This document shows positions 41,031 to 51,248 of a DNA stretch of 64,000 bases, piece after piece. Positions within the stretch are counted from its first letter, which is position 1; every line of letters begins with the position of its first letter. Made by a program: the position numbers and the translations under genes. Location: the NCBI RefSeq assembly GCF_018598185.1, contig NZ_JAHESC010000034.1, positions 1 through 64,000 of the forward strand, given 5' to 3'. This DNA is from Dawidia soli (GTDB taxonomy: Bacteria > Bacteroidota > Bacteroidia > Cytophagales > Cyclobacteriaceae). The notes under the pieces are model-generated. The model was not told where the DNA came from, ran no database searches, and was given only the letters and a program-made list of their open reading frames with translations.

Positions 41031-42869
41031 TTCCAATACCAGCAGGTAATATTCGGGCACGGACACGCTGCCCAGGGTATATTTTTTGCCCGTGGTGATC
41101 TCCGTACCACCCTTGTATTGCCCGATGCTTTCGGCAAAGCGTTGGGTGTTTACGGTCGTGGGCTTGTCGTTGGTGTTAAAGATGCACATCACGGTTTGTT
41201 GCCCCTCGTGGCGGAAGTATACATACACACCGTCTTCGGGTACATACTGTGTGAGCTTGCCGGTAGTCAGTGCGGGCGAGGTTTTGCGGAAGGTGGCGAG
41301 CGTACGTGTCCAGTCAAATACTTCATTCTCTTTTTCGGTGCGGCCGGCGGCCGTGAACTTGTTTGCCGGGTCGTTGGGCCAGCCGCCGGGGAAGTCGAGG
41401 CGTACCCAGCCGTCGGGATTGGCAAATCCTTTCATGAGGATCTCGGTGCCATAGTACAGCTGGGGGATGCCGCGGCTGGTGAGCAGCCATGCAATGCCGG
41501 CTTTGTGTTTGCGCACGTCTTCGCCCACGACGGAGAAGAAGCGGCTCATGTCGTGGTTGTCGAGGAAGATGACGTTGCGGGTGGGGTCTTCGTACACAAA
41601 GTCGTTGGCCAGCGTGTAGTACAACCGGTTGACGCCGGTGGTCCAGCCAAAGGGCTCGTTCAGGGCGGAGATGATACCGTAGAGGTTGGCCTGGAAATCG
41701 GTGACGCCGGGCAGGTTGCTTTTGAACGGGATCTCGAATTTGTTGCGTGTGAAGTAGGCCTGGTTGGGCACGCCGTGTACCCATGTTTCGCCGAAGAGCG
41801 AGAGGTTGGGATACTGGTCGAGCAGGGCCTGGTTGCAGCGGTTCATGAACGCCAGGTCGTTGTAGATGTAGGTGTCGATGCGCCAGCCGTCGAGGCGGAA
41901 CTGTTCGACGCACCAGAGGGCGTGCTGGATCAGGAAGTTCGCCACGTAGGGATTGTGCTGGTTGAGGTCGGGCATCTGCGGCGTAAACCAGCCGTTGCTC
42001 ATGCGGTCGCGGTCGCTGCGGGCGGCGTGGGGATCCAGCAGGGGTTGGTCTTTGTAGGTGGTGTTGGTATAGGTGGGCCACTCGTGCAGCCAGTCGTGTG
42101 TCGGTTTTTCCTGTACGAAGAAGTGGTAGAGGCCCACGTGGTTGTAGACGGCGTCCTGGATCAGCTTCATGTTACGGCGGTGCAGCGCGTCGCTGAGCTG
42201 CGTGTAGAGGGCCTCGTTGCCCAGGCGCGGGTCGATGGCATAGTGGTCGGTGATGGCGTAGCCGTGCTCGGTACGGTGGGGCATGTCGTTCTTCAGCACG
42301 GGCATGAGCCAGAGGGCGGTAACGCCCAATTTCTGTAGATAGTCGAGGTGGTTGATGATGCCTTGCAGATCGCCGCCGTGGCGGTAGAAGATCGAGTCGC
42401 GGTGTAGGGACTGGTCGCGCATACCTTTGATGCGGTCGTTGGCAGGGTCTCCGTTGCTGAAGCGGTCGGGCATGGCCAGGTAGATCAGGTCTTTGCTGGT
42501 GACGCCTTGCGCGAAGGGCTTGTCCGTTGTGCGGGCCTTGAGCGGCCAGTCTACGCGCGTGGTCTTTTTGCCGGCGGCGAATACCAGCGGTACCGTGCCC
42601 GGCCGGGCGTCGGGGGCAATGGCGAGGTCCAGCGCGAGGTATTTGCCGTGTTCCAGCGGGTGCACCTGCTGCAGGGTGACGCCGGGGTAGTTTACGGTGA
42701 CGGTACGTTTGTTAAATGCGGGGTCGTCGGCCCGTACCAATAACTGGAGGGTGGGAGACTTCATGCCGATCCACCAGGAGGGGGGATAGACCGTGACATT
42801 TTGAGCGCGGAGAGGGAGGAAAAAGGGGAGCAGGAACAGGGTGGATAAGACGGCGCGGCGTCGGTGCAT
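41019..42869 (-). CDS. Secreted GH13 alpha-amylase / cyclomaltodextrinase-type enzyme
   Basis: 616 residues with a signal peptide (ends ..LPLRAQ). An N-terminal cyclomaltodextrinase-type beta domain (about 22-115, PPSWWIGMKSPTLQLLVRAD) precedes the GH13 barrel. Catalytic residues are visible: nucleophile Asp332 (GWRIDTY), acid/base Glu361 (LFGETW) and Asp440 (FLDNHDMSRF); region I is DAVYNHVGLYH. A C-terminal beta domain follows. It cleaves alpha-1,4-glucans such as starch oligosaccharides or cyclodextrins, probably in the periplasm. It is divergent from a SusC-SusD pair with a LacI-type palindrome between, forming a small starch-type locus. Confidence 0.93.
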   Translation of the reverse strand: MHRRRAVLSTLFLLPFFLPLRAQNVTVYPPSWWIGMKSPTLQLLVRADDPAFNKRTVTVNYPGVTLQQVHPLEHGKYLALDLAIAPDARPGTVPLVFAAGKKTTRVDWPLKARTTDKPFAQGVTSKDLIYLAMPDRFSNGDPANDRIKGMRDQSLHRDSIFYRHGGDLQGIINHLDYLQKLGVTALWLMPVLKNDMPHRTEHGYAITDHYAIDPRLGNEALYTQLSDALHRRNMKLIQDAVYNHVGLYHFFVQEKPTHDWLHEWPTYTNTTYKDQPLLDPHAARSDRDRMSNGWFTPQMPDLNQHNPYVANFLIQHALWCVEQFRLDGWRIDTYIYNDLAFMNRCNQALLDQYPNLSLFGETWVHGVPNQAYFTRNKFEIPFKSNLPGVTDFQANLYGIISALNEPFGWTTGVNRLYYTLANDFVYEDPTRNVIFLDNHDMSRFFSVVGEDVRKHKAGIAWLLTSRGIPQLYYGTEILMKGFANPDGWVRLDFPGGWPNDPANKFTAAGRTEKENEVFDWTRTLATFRKTSPALTTGKLTQYVPEDGVYVYFRHEGQQTVMCIFNTNDKPTTVNTQRFAESIGQYKGGTEITTGKKYTLGSVSVPEYYLLVLELTE

Positions 42870-42971
42870 AGGGTGGAGATTTAGGGGTCTTGAGGTCTAA
42901 GTTCGGATGTTCCCGAGGAACTGCCAAGAATACAAAAAACGTCGGTTTTGCTCTTCCGGTTTTGCAGTTTA

Positions 42972-42990
42972 CGTTTTCGGAAACGTTTGT
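42972..42990. promoter_or_regulatory. Candidate LacI-family operator
   Basis: The segment CGTTTTCGGAAACGTTTGT holds the perfect palindrome AAACGTTT (42981-42988) and an overlapping CGTTT-tcgg-AAACG inverted repeat. AAACGTTT with a central CG is the usual core of LacI/GalR-family operators. It sits in the 259-bp gap between the divergent GH13 and SusC genes, so one regulator could control both. No LacI-type regulator gene lies in the window. Confidence 0.5.
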
Positions 42991-43128
42991 GCATTCGATT
43001 CCTGTTAAATTTTTAAAGATTTCTTACAGGAATTACGAACGGAATTCCCTACTTTCAGAGTAGTCTTCAAACGTGTGCATTGAGCCGCCGCGTTTGGGGA
43101 GAGAGGAATTAACCCAAAACTTAAACGT

Positions 43129-46100
43129 ATGACGAAGTTTTATCTGTATTTAAGCAGGTATCTCATGGTGGCGCTGTTGTTCGGCACTACCATGGCCTGG
43201 TCGCAGGGGCGAACCGTTACCGGAAAGGTAAGTTCATCTGACGATGGCGGAATTATCCCAGGCGCCAACATCCTGGAAAAGGGAACAAGCAATGGTACCA
43301 TTACCGGTACCGACGGGGTGTACACCATCACCGTACAAGAGGGAGCTACCCTGGTATTCAGCTTTGTGGGCTATACATCGCAGGAGATCGCGGTGGGTAC
43401 GCAGTCGAATATCGACGTAACGCTCCAGGCCGACGTGACCGCGCTGAACGAAGTGGTCGTGATCGGTTATGGTGAGATCAAGAAACGCGACGCGACAGGA
43501 GCCGTGGCGTCTGTAAAAGCCGAAGATTTTAACACGGGGGTGATCGCATCACCCGAGCAGCTCATACAAGGTAAGTCGGCCGGTGTGCAGATCACCTCGG
43601 CGAGCGGCGAGCCGGGTGCGGGCGCTAACATCCGGATCCGCGGTACGTCGTCTGTGCGCGGGGGTAACAACCCGTTGTACGTGGTAGACGGTGTGCCCCT
43701 GGCGGGGGATGACGTTTCGGGCGGCGGCCTGGATATCGGTCGCGGTAACGCCTCGGCCAAGAACCCGCTGAACTTCCTCAACCCGAACGACATTGAAAGC
43801 ATCGACATTCTCAAGGATGCCTCGGCGACGGCCATCTATGGCTCACGGGGTGCCAACGGGGTTGTGCTGATCACTACCAAAAGCGGGAAGGGCAAGCGTC
43901 GTCAGCTGGAATACGGCGCGACGTTGAGCTTTGCGCGGGTGGCGCGTAAGTACGATCTGCTGAACCGCGATCAGTTCCTGAACGGCGCGGCACGGCTGGG
44001 GTCGAACCTCGAGGAGCTGGACTTTGGAGGTGATACGGACTGGCAGGACGCCGTGCTCCGGACGTCGGTTTCCAACCGTCACGATCTTTCGTTCTCGGAC
44101 AACTACAAGACCCTGAACTATCGGGCGTCGTTCAGCTATGATAACCAGCAGGGTATTGTCGAGCGTACGGGCCTGAAGCGTTACACCGGCCGTTTGAACC
44201 TGAACAAATCGTTCCTCAACGACAAGCTGAAGCTGGGTACCCAGATGATCTTCTCGCGGGTGGACGACCAGGCTGCGGCGATCACCGAAAACTCGGGCTT
44301 CGAGGGTGACCTGATCGGTTCCATGATCATGGCCAATCCCACCTGGCCGCGGTTTGCCGACTCGCAGTTCTCCAATACAAACATCAACCCGCTTGCCTAT
44401 CTGAAGTATCATCAGGACAATACGCAAACCGACCGCCACCTGATCAATGTAACGGGTTCTTACGACATTCTTCCTTCCCTGAGTTTTAAAGTGACGGGCG
44501 GCTTTGACCGTTCGGAATCTACACGTGACAAAGTGTTCTCTCCCCGGCTACGGTTGAGCAACGGTGTGGAAGGCAACGGCCGTGGTGGCTTTGCCGAAAT
44601 TGAAACCGACAACAACTTGCTGGAAGCCTATTTTAATTACAATAAGACCATCGGCAAGGGAACCCTCAACGCGGTGTTGGGGTATTCGTACCAGGAATTC
44701 AACCGCAAGGGTCTGACGGTGCTGGGTTGGGGCTTTGCCGGCGAAAACATGGACCGCATGGTGAATGACTTGCATGCCGGCGCCGGCATCGTACAGGGCA
44801 TGATCGATCAGTCGTACCAGCAGTTCGGGTATTATACCGTGATTGATGCGGAAAACGGCAATCGCGAGCGCATGTATATCAATACATTGTCGCCGGAGCC
44901 CACAACGATCGACCTGGATAATCTTCCGACGAACATGCCGGTGCGCTCAGTCACGGGCGACATCTTCAACTCAACGGATGAGCTGCAGTCTTTTTTTGGC
45001 CGGGTGAACTATTCCCTGTCTGACAAATACCTGGCGACGGTCACCTTCCGGGCGGACGGTTCGACCCGCTTCGGCGGTAACAACAAGTATGGTTATTTCC
45101 CGTCGGGCTCGCTGGCCTGGCGCCTGTCGGAAGAGGAGTTTGTTCCGGAAGCATTCACCGACCTGAAGTTCCGCGTAGGATATGGCGTGACCGGTAACCA
45201 GGAGATTCCGCACAACCTGCACCAGGCGCGGATCAAGTATAACAACGGTACGGCCAATCGTTTCGGTGCGCCGACGATCGGTAACGATGGTCAGGCCCCG
45301 CCTCCGGGCACATCGAACGTAGCGTTCGAGAACCCTGACCTGAAGTGGGAGCAAACCTCACAGCTGAACATCGGTCTCGACTTCGGTTTCCTGGAAAACA
45401 AGCTGACGGGTAGCATCGATGTATACCGCAAGAACACGACGGATCTGCTGATCCAGGTAACATCGGCGCAGCCCGCGCCACAGCCCTTTACCTGGCGCAA
45501 CCTGGATGCCGATGTGATCAACCAGGGTGTTGAATTGTCGTTGAACGCGATCGCGGTCGAGAGCGACAATTTCGGGCTGAACTTCGGTTTCAATATTTCC
45601 TACAATAAAAATGAAGTAAAGAACTACAATGGCGCGCCACTGAATACGGGCGAGATCAACGGTCAGGGTCTGTCGGGTGCCTTCGCTCAGCGGATTACCA
45701 ACAACCAGCCATTGTTTACATACTTCATTCGTGAGTTTCAGGGCTTCGACCAGGATGGTATCGCGATCTACAACGGCGACATCCAGCGTTATGTCGGCAA
45801 GAACCCGATCCCGAAATACAACCTGGGTTTCTCGGTCAACTTCCGTTATAAGAACTGGGATCTCTCAACATTCCTGACCGGGCAGTACGGCCACTGGGTA
45901 TACAACAACACGGCCAATGCATACTTCTCGCTGGGTTCGCTGGCGACAGGTAAGAACATTATTGCCAGCTCGCTGTATACCGGCGAAGCCGCGGCCAACG
46001 CACCGGATGCTTCGACACGCTACCTGGAGAAGGGCGACTTTCTGCGAATGCAGAATTTAAATCTGGGGTATAACTTTAACTTCGAGCAGACCTCGCTGAT

Positions 46101-46278
46101 CAAGAAGGTTCGCCTGTATGCCAGCGGCCAGAACCTGTTCCTGATCACCGGCTACTCGGGCCTGGACCCGGAAGTAAATACCAACAAAGCACGTGACGGC
46201 GTTCCCTCCCTGGGAATCGACTACACGTCGTACCCGCGCGCGAGAACCCTGACTTTTGGCCTGAACGCAACTTTTTAA
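43129..46278 (+). CDS. SusC/RagA-family TonB-dependent outer-membrane transporter
   Basis: 1049 residues. Signal peptide MTKFYLYLSRYLMVALLFGT..AWSQ; carboxypeptidase-regulatory-like domain at about 28-110 (GKVSSSDDGGIIPGANILEK); TonB-box-like LNEVVVIGYGE; plug with VRIRGTSSVRGGNNPLYVVD, IDILKDASATAIYGSRGANG; then a long barrel ending in LTFGLNATF. Imports oligomers at the surface together with the SusD gene 6 bp downstream. The adjacent GH13 enzyme suggests alpha-glucan import, though the two following FG-GAP lipoproteins leave other substrates possible. Confidence 0.95.
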   Translation: MTKFYLYLSRYLMVALLFGTTMAWSQGRTVTGKVSSSDDGGIIPGANILEKGTSNGTITGTDGVYTITVQEGATLVFSFVGYTSQEIAVGTQSNIDVTLQADVTALNEVVVIGYGEIKKRDATGAVASVKAEDFNTGVIASPEQLIQGKSAGVQITSASGEPGAGANIRIRGTSSVRGGNNPLYVVDGVPLAGDDVSGGGLDIGRGNASAKNPLNFLNPNDIESIDILKDASATAIYGSRGANGVVLITTKSGKGKRRQLEYGATLSFARVARKYDLLNRDQFLNGAARLGSNLEELDFGGDTDWQDAVLRTSVSNRHDLSFSDNYKTLNYRASFSYDNQQGIVERTGLKRYTGRLNLNKSFLNDKLKLGTQMIFSRVDDQAAAITENSGFEGDLIGSMIMANPTWPRFADSQFSNTNINPLAYLKYHQDNTQTDRHLINVTGSYDILPSLSFKVTGGFDRSESTRDKVFSPRLRLSNGVEGNGRGGFAEIETDNNLLEAYFNYNKTIGKGTLNAVLGYSYQEFNRKGLTVLGWGFAGENMDRMVNDLHAGAGIVQGMIDQSYQQFGYYTVIDAENGNRERMYINTLSPEPTTIDLDNLPTNMPVRSVTGDIFNSTDELQSFFGRVNYSLSDKYLATVTFRADGSTRFGGNNKYGYFPSGSLAWRLSEEEFVPEAFTDLKFRVGYGVTGNQEIPHNLHQARIKYNNGTANRFGAPTIGNDGQAPPPGTSNVAFENPDLKWEQTSQLNIGLDFGFLENKLTGSIDVYRKNTTDLLIQVTSAQPAPQPFTWRNLDADVINQGVELSLNAIAVESDNFGLNFGFNISYNKNEVKNYNGAPLNTGEINGQGLSGAFAQRITNNQPLFTYFIREFQGFDQDGIAIYNGDIQRYVGKNPIPKYNLGFSVNFRYKNWDLSTFLTGQYGHWVYNNTANAYFSLGSLATGKNIIASSLYTGEAAANAPDASTRYLEKGDFLRMQNLNLGYNFNFEQTSLIKKVRLYASGQNLFLITGYSGLDPEVNTNKARDGVPSLGIDYTSYPRARTLTFGLNATF

Positions 46279-46284
46279 TTGAGT

Positions 46285-47829
46285 ATGAGTATGAACGTAC
46301 ATAAACTGAAGATAACCTCGGGCATCCTGGTCGCTATACTGGGCGTAGGATGTACCGACCTGGAAGTAAAAGAGAAGGACTCTTATCTGATCGAATCAGA
46401 AGGTGTATTTGCGGGTGTTCCTCCGGATGCGACGCTGAACTCAGCCTACCTGGACCTGCGGGACTGGGGAAACCAGGAGAACCTGTACGCGCTGTCGGAA
46501 GTAGCGTCCGATGAGCTGCTGGTGCCTACGCGCGGTGTTGACTGGGGTGACAACGGCATCTGGCGGAGCTTGCGCCAGCACGAGTGGGATGATTCTCATC
46601 AGTACATTCTCAATACCTGGAACAACCTGAACCGCAACGTGTACAAGTTGAACCAGCTGCTGGCCAGCGAGTCGGGTGCGGATGCGCAACAAACGGCGGA
46701 AGGTAAATTCCTGCGTGCCTTTAACATGTGGTATGTACTGGACTTATATCGGCAGGTGCCGTTCCGTGACGTACACGACGCGGTGACGGCGGACCCGAGA
46801 GTATTCAGTGTTCAGGAGGCACTGGACTTTATCATTAAAGACCTGACCGAAGCGCTGCCTGCGCTGCCGTCTACCGGCCCCGGCGGCAATACGATCAAGG
46901 CTTCGAAAGCTGCCGCACATTTCCTGCTGGCGAAGATTTATCTGAACAAGCACATCTACCTGAATACAGCGGCAGCCGCCAGCGACATGACGCAGGTGAT
47001 CACGCACGTCGATGCGATTACCGCGGACGGTTTTGCTCTCAATGAGGACTACTTTGATACGTTTAAGGATGCGAGCAACCCCGAGACAATTCTCTGGACG
47101 GACGCCGAGTGGGGTAACCGCATCTGGAACGGCCTGCACTACAATCAGGGTGTATCGACCAACACCGGTGGCGGCTGGAACGGTTTCTCGACCACGGCAG
47201 AGTTCTACGCTCTGTTCGAAGGTGATCCAAACAACAACGAGCCTGGCCACGATCAGGAGGAACGCCGGGGTTATGTGCAGAACTATGAAGACCGGGTAAA
47301 GGAGGGTATAGGCTATGGGTTCCTGATCGGTCAGCAGTATGATTCCATGGGCGCCCCGCTGAAGGATCGTCCGGGTAATCCGCTGATCTTCACGAAGGAT
47401 TTTGCGAGCAACACGACCCTGACAGGTAACAACGAGCGTAACGGTATCCGTGTTATTAAATATCACCCGAGCACAGGAAGTTATAACCGGTATTATGTCC
47501 TGGCGCGCTATGCAGACGCTTACCTGATGAAGATCGAGGCGATCCTGCGCGGCGGTACCGCAGGTGAAGATGCCCTGACGCTGTATAATGCGTTACGCAG
47601 CATCCGCGGCGCATCGGAAGCGGAAGGTGTTACGATCGACGATATCCTGGACGAGCGCGGTCGGGAGCTGTACATCGAAGGATGGCGCCGCAACGATCAG
47701 GTGCGTTTTGGTACCTTCACGTCGCCGTTCCCGTATATGAACAATACGGATGCATTCCGCAATGTATACCCGATCCCGGCCAACGCGTTGACGACCAACC
47801 CGAACCTGCAGCCGACCGAAGGCTACTAA
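46285..47829 (+). CDS. SusD/RagB-family outer-membrane lipoprotein
   Basis: 514 residues from ATG 46285; an in-frame TTG at 46279 and ATG 46291 are alternatives. Lipobox at ILGVGC, then the SusD family pattern: ALSEVASDELLVPTRGVDWG, FLRAFNMWYVLDLYRQVPFR, AAAHFLLAKIYLNK (TPR-like helices) and the C-terminal ILDERGRELYIEGWRRNDQV and VYPIPANALTTNPNLQPTEG. It binds substrate and caps the SusC channel. A strong terminator follows 26 bp after the stop codon, ending the SusC-SusD transcript. Confidence 0.95.
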   Translation: MSMNVHKLKITSGILVAILGVGCTDLEVKEKDSYLIESEGVFAGVPPDATLNSAYLDLRDWGNQENLYALSEVASDELLVPTRGVDWGDNGIWRSLRQHEWDDSHQYILNTWNNLNRNVYKLNQLLASESGADAQQTAEGKFLRAFNMWYVLDLYRQVPFRDVHDAVTADPRVFSVQEALDFIIKDLTEALPALPSTGPGGNTIKASKAAAHFLLAKIYLNKHIYLNTAAAASDMTQVITHVDAITADGFALNEDYFDTFKDASNPETILWTDAEWGNRIWNGLHYNQGVSTNTGGGWNGFSTTAEFYALFEGDPNNNEPGHDQEERRGYVQNYEDRVKEGIGYGFLIGQQYDSMGAPLKDRPGNPLIFTKDFASNTTLTGNNERNGIRVIKYHPSTGSYNRYYVLARYADAYLMKIEAILRGGTAGEDALTLYNALRSIRGASEAEGVTIDDILDERGRELYIEGWRRNDQVRFGTFTSPFPYMNNTDAFRNVYPIPANALTTNPNLQPTEGY

Positions 47830-47855
47830 TACCGGTTGTCACGCCGGATAAATTA

Positions 47856-47899
47856 AAGAAGGCACGTCGTAGTTTACCGCGTGCCTTCTTTTTTTATTT
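47856..47899 (+). terminator. Strong rho-independent terminator after SusD
   Basis: Perfect inverted repeat AAGAAGGCACG (47856-47866) / CGTGCCTTCTT (47880-47890), followed by a T-run to about 47899. Correct position, stem and T-tract for an intrinsic terminator of the SusC-SusD transcript. Confidence 0.9.
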
Positions 47900-47911
47900 T
47901 TAGCATCGTAT

Positions 47912-50900
47912 ATGCGTATATTTTTCATGTGGAGATATTGGATCCTGTGTCTGCTCGTTGTCAGCGCTTGTAAGAAGAACGATGTGCCGGCCCCTGCCGC
48001 CAACCGGAATACGTTGTTCACCCGGCTGCCGGCCGCGGAGACGGGGATCGATTTTACAAACGAGCTGAAGATCGATGCCGACTTCGACGTGTTCCGCTAC
48101 CGGAACTTTTATAACGGTGGGGGTGTGGGCATCGGCGACATCAACAACGACGGGCTGCCCGATGTATACCTCACGTCCAACATGGGCGATAACAAACTGT
48201 TCCTCAACAAAGGCGACTGGAAGTTTGAAGACATTACCGAAAAGGCCGGTGTGAAAGGTCTGAAGGTATGGTCTACGGGCGTGAGCCTGGTCGACATCAA
48301 CCACGACGGGCTGCTGGACATCTACATCTGCAACGCCGGCGATGTGAAGGGCGGCAACCGCGACAACGAGCTTTTTATCAACAACGGCGATCTCACCTTT
48401 ACCGAACAGGCCGCGCGGTACGGTCTGGCCGACCGGGGCTTCTCCACGCACGCGGCCTTCTTCGACTACGACAAGGACGGCGACCTGGACTGTTATGTAT
48501 TGAACAATTCCTATCGCCCGGTATCGACGCTGGGTTATCGCAACCTGCGCCATGAGCGCGACGAGTTCGGCGGGCACAAGCTCTACCGGAACGACAACGG
48601 TCACTTTACCGATGTGAGCGCGGCGGCGGGCATCTATGGCAGCGTGATCGGTTTCGGGTTGGGTGTGACGGTGGGCGATGTCAACCAGGACAACTGGCCC
48701 GACCTGTATATCTCCAACGACTTCTACGAGCGTGACTACCTGTATATCAACAACCACGACGGCACTTTTACGGAAGCGCTGGAGTCGTACATGGGGCACA
48801 TCAGCATGTTTTCCATGGGCGCGGACTTTGCCGATCTGAACAACGACGGCTACCCGGAGATCTTTTCCACGGATATGCTACCGGAAGACGATGCCCGGGT
48901 GAAGACGATCTCGTCGTTCGAGACCTACGATGTATACACGCTGCGGTTGAAGAACGACTACTATCACCAGTATATGCGCAACATGCTGCACCTCAACAAC
49001 CAGGACGGCACGTTCAGCGAGATCGGCCAGCTGGCCGGTGTGGCGGCGACGGACTGGAGCTGGGGGGCGCTGATCGCGGACTTCGACAACGACCGGCACA
49101 AGGAGATCTACGTCAGCAACGGGATCTACCGCGACCTGACCAACCTGGACTTTATCGACTTCCTGGGCAGCAGCGAACAGATGCAGGCGGCGATCGAAGG
49201 CAAGAAGGTGGACTTCAATGCCTTTGTGGAACGCATGCCTTCGGTACCCTTGCCCAACTATATGTTTACGCTGACCGACACGGCGTGGCGTTACCGGAAT
49301 GTGGCGCAGGCGTGGGGGCTGGACGAACCGGGCTTCTCCAACGGCGCGGCATACGGTGACCTCGATAATGATGGCGACCTGGACCTGGTCGTCAACAATG
49401 TCAACTCGCCGGTGTTTGTGTATCGCAACCAAAGCCGTGAGCGTGGCCGGTCGCATTCTTTGTCGCTTTCGTTCAAGGGCACGGAAAAGAATACGTTTGG
49501 GCTGGGCGCTTGTATCAAGGCCTTTCAGGACGGCGAGGTGATCTTGCTGGACCACATGCCCATCCGGGGCTTTCAGTCGAGTATGGATTATCGGCTGGTG
49601 CTGGGCCTCGGCGAGGCGAAGCAGGTGGATAGCCTGGTGGTGATGTGGCCGGATGGGCTGGTGGAGGTCCGCACCGATGTGCCGGCCGATCAGCACCTGG
49701 TGCTCGATCATGCGCAGGCAAAACCGGTGGCGATAAGACCAGCGGCCCCTGTCAAGCCCTTGCTGCAGCCGGTTACACGCACGGAGGTTGCACACCGGGA
49801 GAATGATTTTAACGACTTTGATCGCGACCGCTTGCTGTACCACATGCTGTCGACGCAGGGGCCGGCCTTTGCGACGGCCGATCTGAACGGCGACGGCCTG
49901 GACGACATTTTTGTGGGTGGCTCGGTCGGCAACGCGGCGGCGTTATATATGCAACGGCCGGGGCAGACGTTTACGCCGGTGCCGGGCAGGCCCTTTGATG
50001 CCGACTCGCTGGCCGAGTGTGTGGACGCTGTGTTCTTTGATGCCGACGGCGACCGCGACCTGGACCTGTACGTGGTCACGGGGGGAGCCGAGTATACGAC
50101 GCAGTCTGCCGAGAGCACGGACCGCTTTTACGAGAACAAAGGTCTGCGTGGCGGCATGCCGGTGTTCGAAAAGACCACGGGCCGGATCCCCCTGCTATAC
50201 CAGAGCGGGAGCTGCGTGCGCCCTGCCGATGTGGACGGCGATGGCGATCTCGATCTCTTTATCGGTACGCGGGTGATGCCGACGTATTACGGCATGCCGT
50301 GTGACCAGTTCCTGTTGCTGAACGATGGCAAAGGGACGTTTACCGATGCCACGGCGGCCTATGCGCCGGCGGTGAAGCGGTTGGGCATGGTGACGGACGC
50401 GGTGTGGTTTGCGTATGACAACGATGGTTTCCCGGACCTGCTCATCACGGGCGAATGGATGCCGGTCACGATCTTCCGCAACGACGGCAAGCAGCTGACG
50501 CCGGTGACCGACGTGCCGGGCCTTGCCAATACGCAGGGCTGGTGGAACCGGGTGGAGGCTGCCGACCTGGACGGCGACGGCGACCTGGATTTTGTGCTGG
50601 GTAACCTGGGCTTAAACTCCAAGTTCAAACCGACGGCTTCGTCGCCGGTCACACTGTATGTAAACGACTTCGATCAGAACGGTTCCGTCGAGCCGGTGTT
50701 TGCGTTCCGTCGCGAAGGAAAGGATTTTCCGATGGCGATGCGGCAGGACCTGATCAAACAGATGAGCTCGCTCAAAAAGAAATTCTTATACTACCAGGAC
50801 TATGCCGGCAAGTCCGTTGCCGACATCTTCGATGCCAATTTGCTGAAGCGGTCCACGGTGCTGACGTTTTATGAGCCGCGCACCAGCGTGTTGCTGAACG

Positions 50901-51241
50901 ACGGTGCCCGGGGCTTCCGGTTGCAGGCGCTGCCGTTCGAGGCGCAGGTGTCGCCGGTATATGGCATTGCCGTGACCGATGTGAACGGCGACGGTATGCA
51001 GGACATTTTGCTGGGCGGCAACCTGTTTGCCGTGAAGCCGGAAGCCGGCCGGTACGATGCGCTGCACGGGCTGGTGCTGACGGGTGACGGCCAGGGTGGC
51101 TTTACGGCGTTGCCGTCGCGCACGTCGGGGCTGTTGCTGCCCGGCGAGGTGCGGCATGTGCGCGTGCTGAATGCACGTGGTAAGAAACTGCTGGCCTTTG
51201 TCCGCAATAACGACACCCTTCGATTTTATACGCTACGTTAA
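47912..51241 (+). CDS. FG-GAP/VCBS-repeat lipoprotein with ASPIC/UnbV domain (CRTAC1-like)
   Basis: 1109 residues with lipobox LLVVSAC. Many FG-GAP/VCBS repeats with calcium-type DxNxDGxxD loops (GVGIGDINNDGLPDVYLTSN, ADLNGDGLDDIFVGG) form one or two seven-blade propellers (about 40-430 and 630-1100). Between them is an ASPIC/UnbV domain (about 515-590; FGLGACIKAFQDGEVILLDH, RGFQSSMDYRLVLGLG). Such lipoproteins are common next to SusC-SusD genes in Bacteroidota and probably bind ligand at the surface. It lies beyond the SusD terminator, so it may have its own promoter. Paralogous to the next gene, 7 bp downstream. Confidence 0.9.
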   Translation: MRIFFMWRYWILCLLVVSACKKNDVPAPAANRNTLFTRLPAAETGIDFTNELKIDADFDVFRYRNFYNGGGVGIGDINNDGLPDVYLTSNMGDNKLFLNKGDWKFEDITEKAGVKGLKVWSTGVSLVDINHDGLLDIYICNAGDVKGGNRDNELFINNGDLTFTEQAARYGLADRGFSTHAAFFDYDKDGDLDCYVLNNSYRPVSTLGYRNLRHERDEFGGHKLYRNDNGHFTDVSAAAGIYGSVIGFGLGVTVGDVNQDNWPDLYISNDFYERDYLYINNHDGTFTEALESYMGHISMFSMGADFADLNNDGYPEIFSTDMLPEDDARVKTISSFETYDVYTLRLKNDYYHQYMRNMLHLNNQDGTFSEIGQLAGVAATDWSWGALIADFDNDRHKEIYVSNGIYRDLTNLDFIDFLGSSEQMQAAIEGKKVDFNAFVERMPSVPLPNYMFTLTDTAWRYRNVAQAWGLDEPGFSNGAAYGDLDNDGDLDLVVNNVNSPVFVYRNQSRERGRSHSLSLSFKGTEKNTFGLGACIKAFQDGEVILLDHMPIRGFQSSMDYRLVLGLGEAKQVDSLVVMWPDGLVEVRTDVPADQHLVLDHAQAKPVAIRPAAPVKPLLQPVTRTEVAHRENDFNDFDRDRLLYHMLSTQGPAFATADLNGDGLDDIFVGGSVGNAAALYMQRPGQTFTPVPGRPFDADSLAECVDAVFFDADGDRDLDLYVVTGGAEYTTQSAESTDRFYENKGLRGGMPVFEKTTGRIPLLYQSGSCVRPADVDGDGDLDLFIGTRVMPTYYGMPCDQFLLLNDGKGTFTDATAAYAPAVKRLGMVTDAVWFAYDNDGFPDLLITGEWMPVTIFRNDGKQLTPVTDVPGLANTQGWWNRVEAADLDGDGDLDFVLGNLGLNSKFKPTASSPVTLYVNDFDQNGSVEPVFAFRREGKDFPMAMRQDLIKQMSSLKKKFLYYQDYAGKSVADIFDANLLKRSTVLTFYEPRTSVLLNDGARGFRLQALPFEAQVSPVYGIAVTDVNGDGMQDILLGGNLFAVKPEAGRYDALHGLVLTGDGQGGFTALPSRTSGLLLPGEVRHVRVLNARGKKLLAFVRNNDTLRFYTLR

Positions 51242-51248
51242 TTTTCCG

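Noticed and set aside
41118-42338. 406-codon plus-strand frame
   Set aside because: Antisense to the GH13 amylase, whose catalytic motifs are complete; Val/Gly-rich shadow frame.
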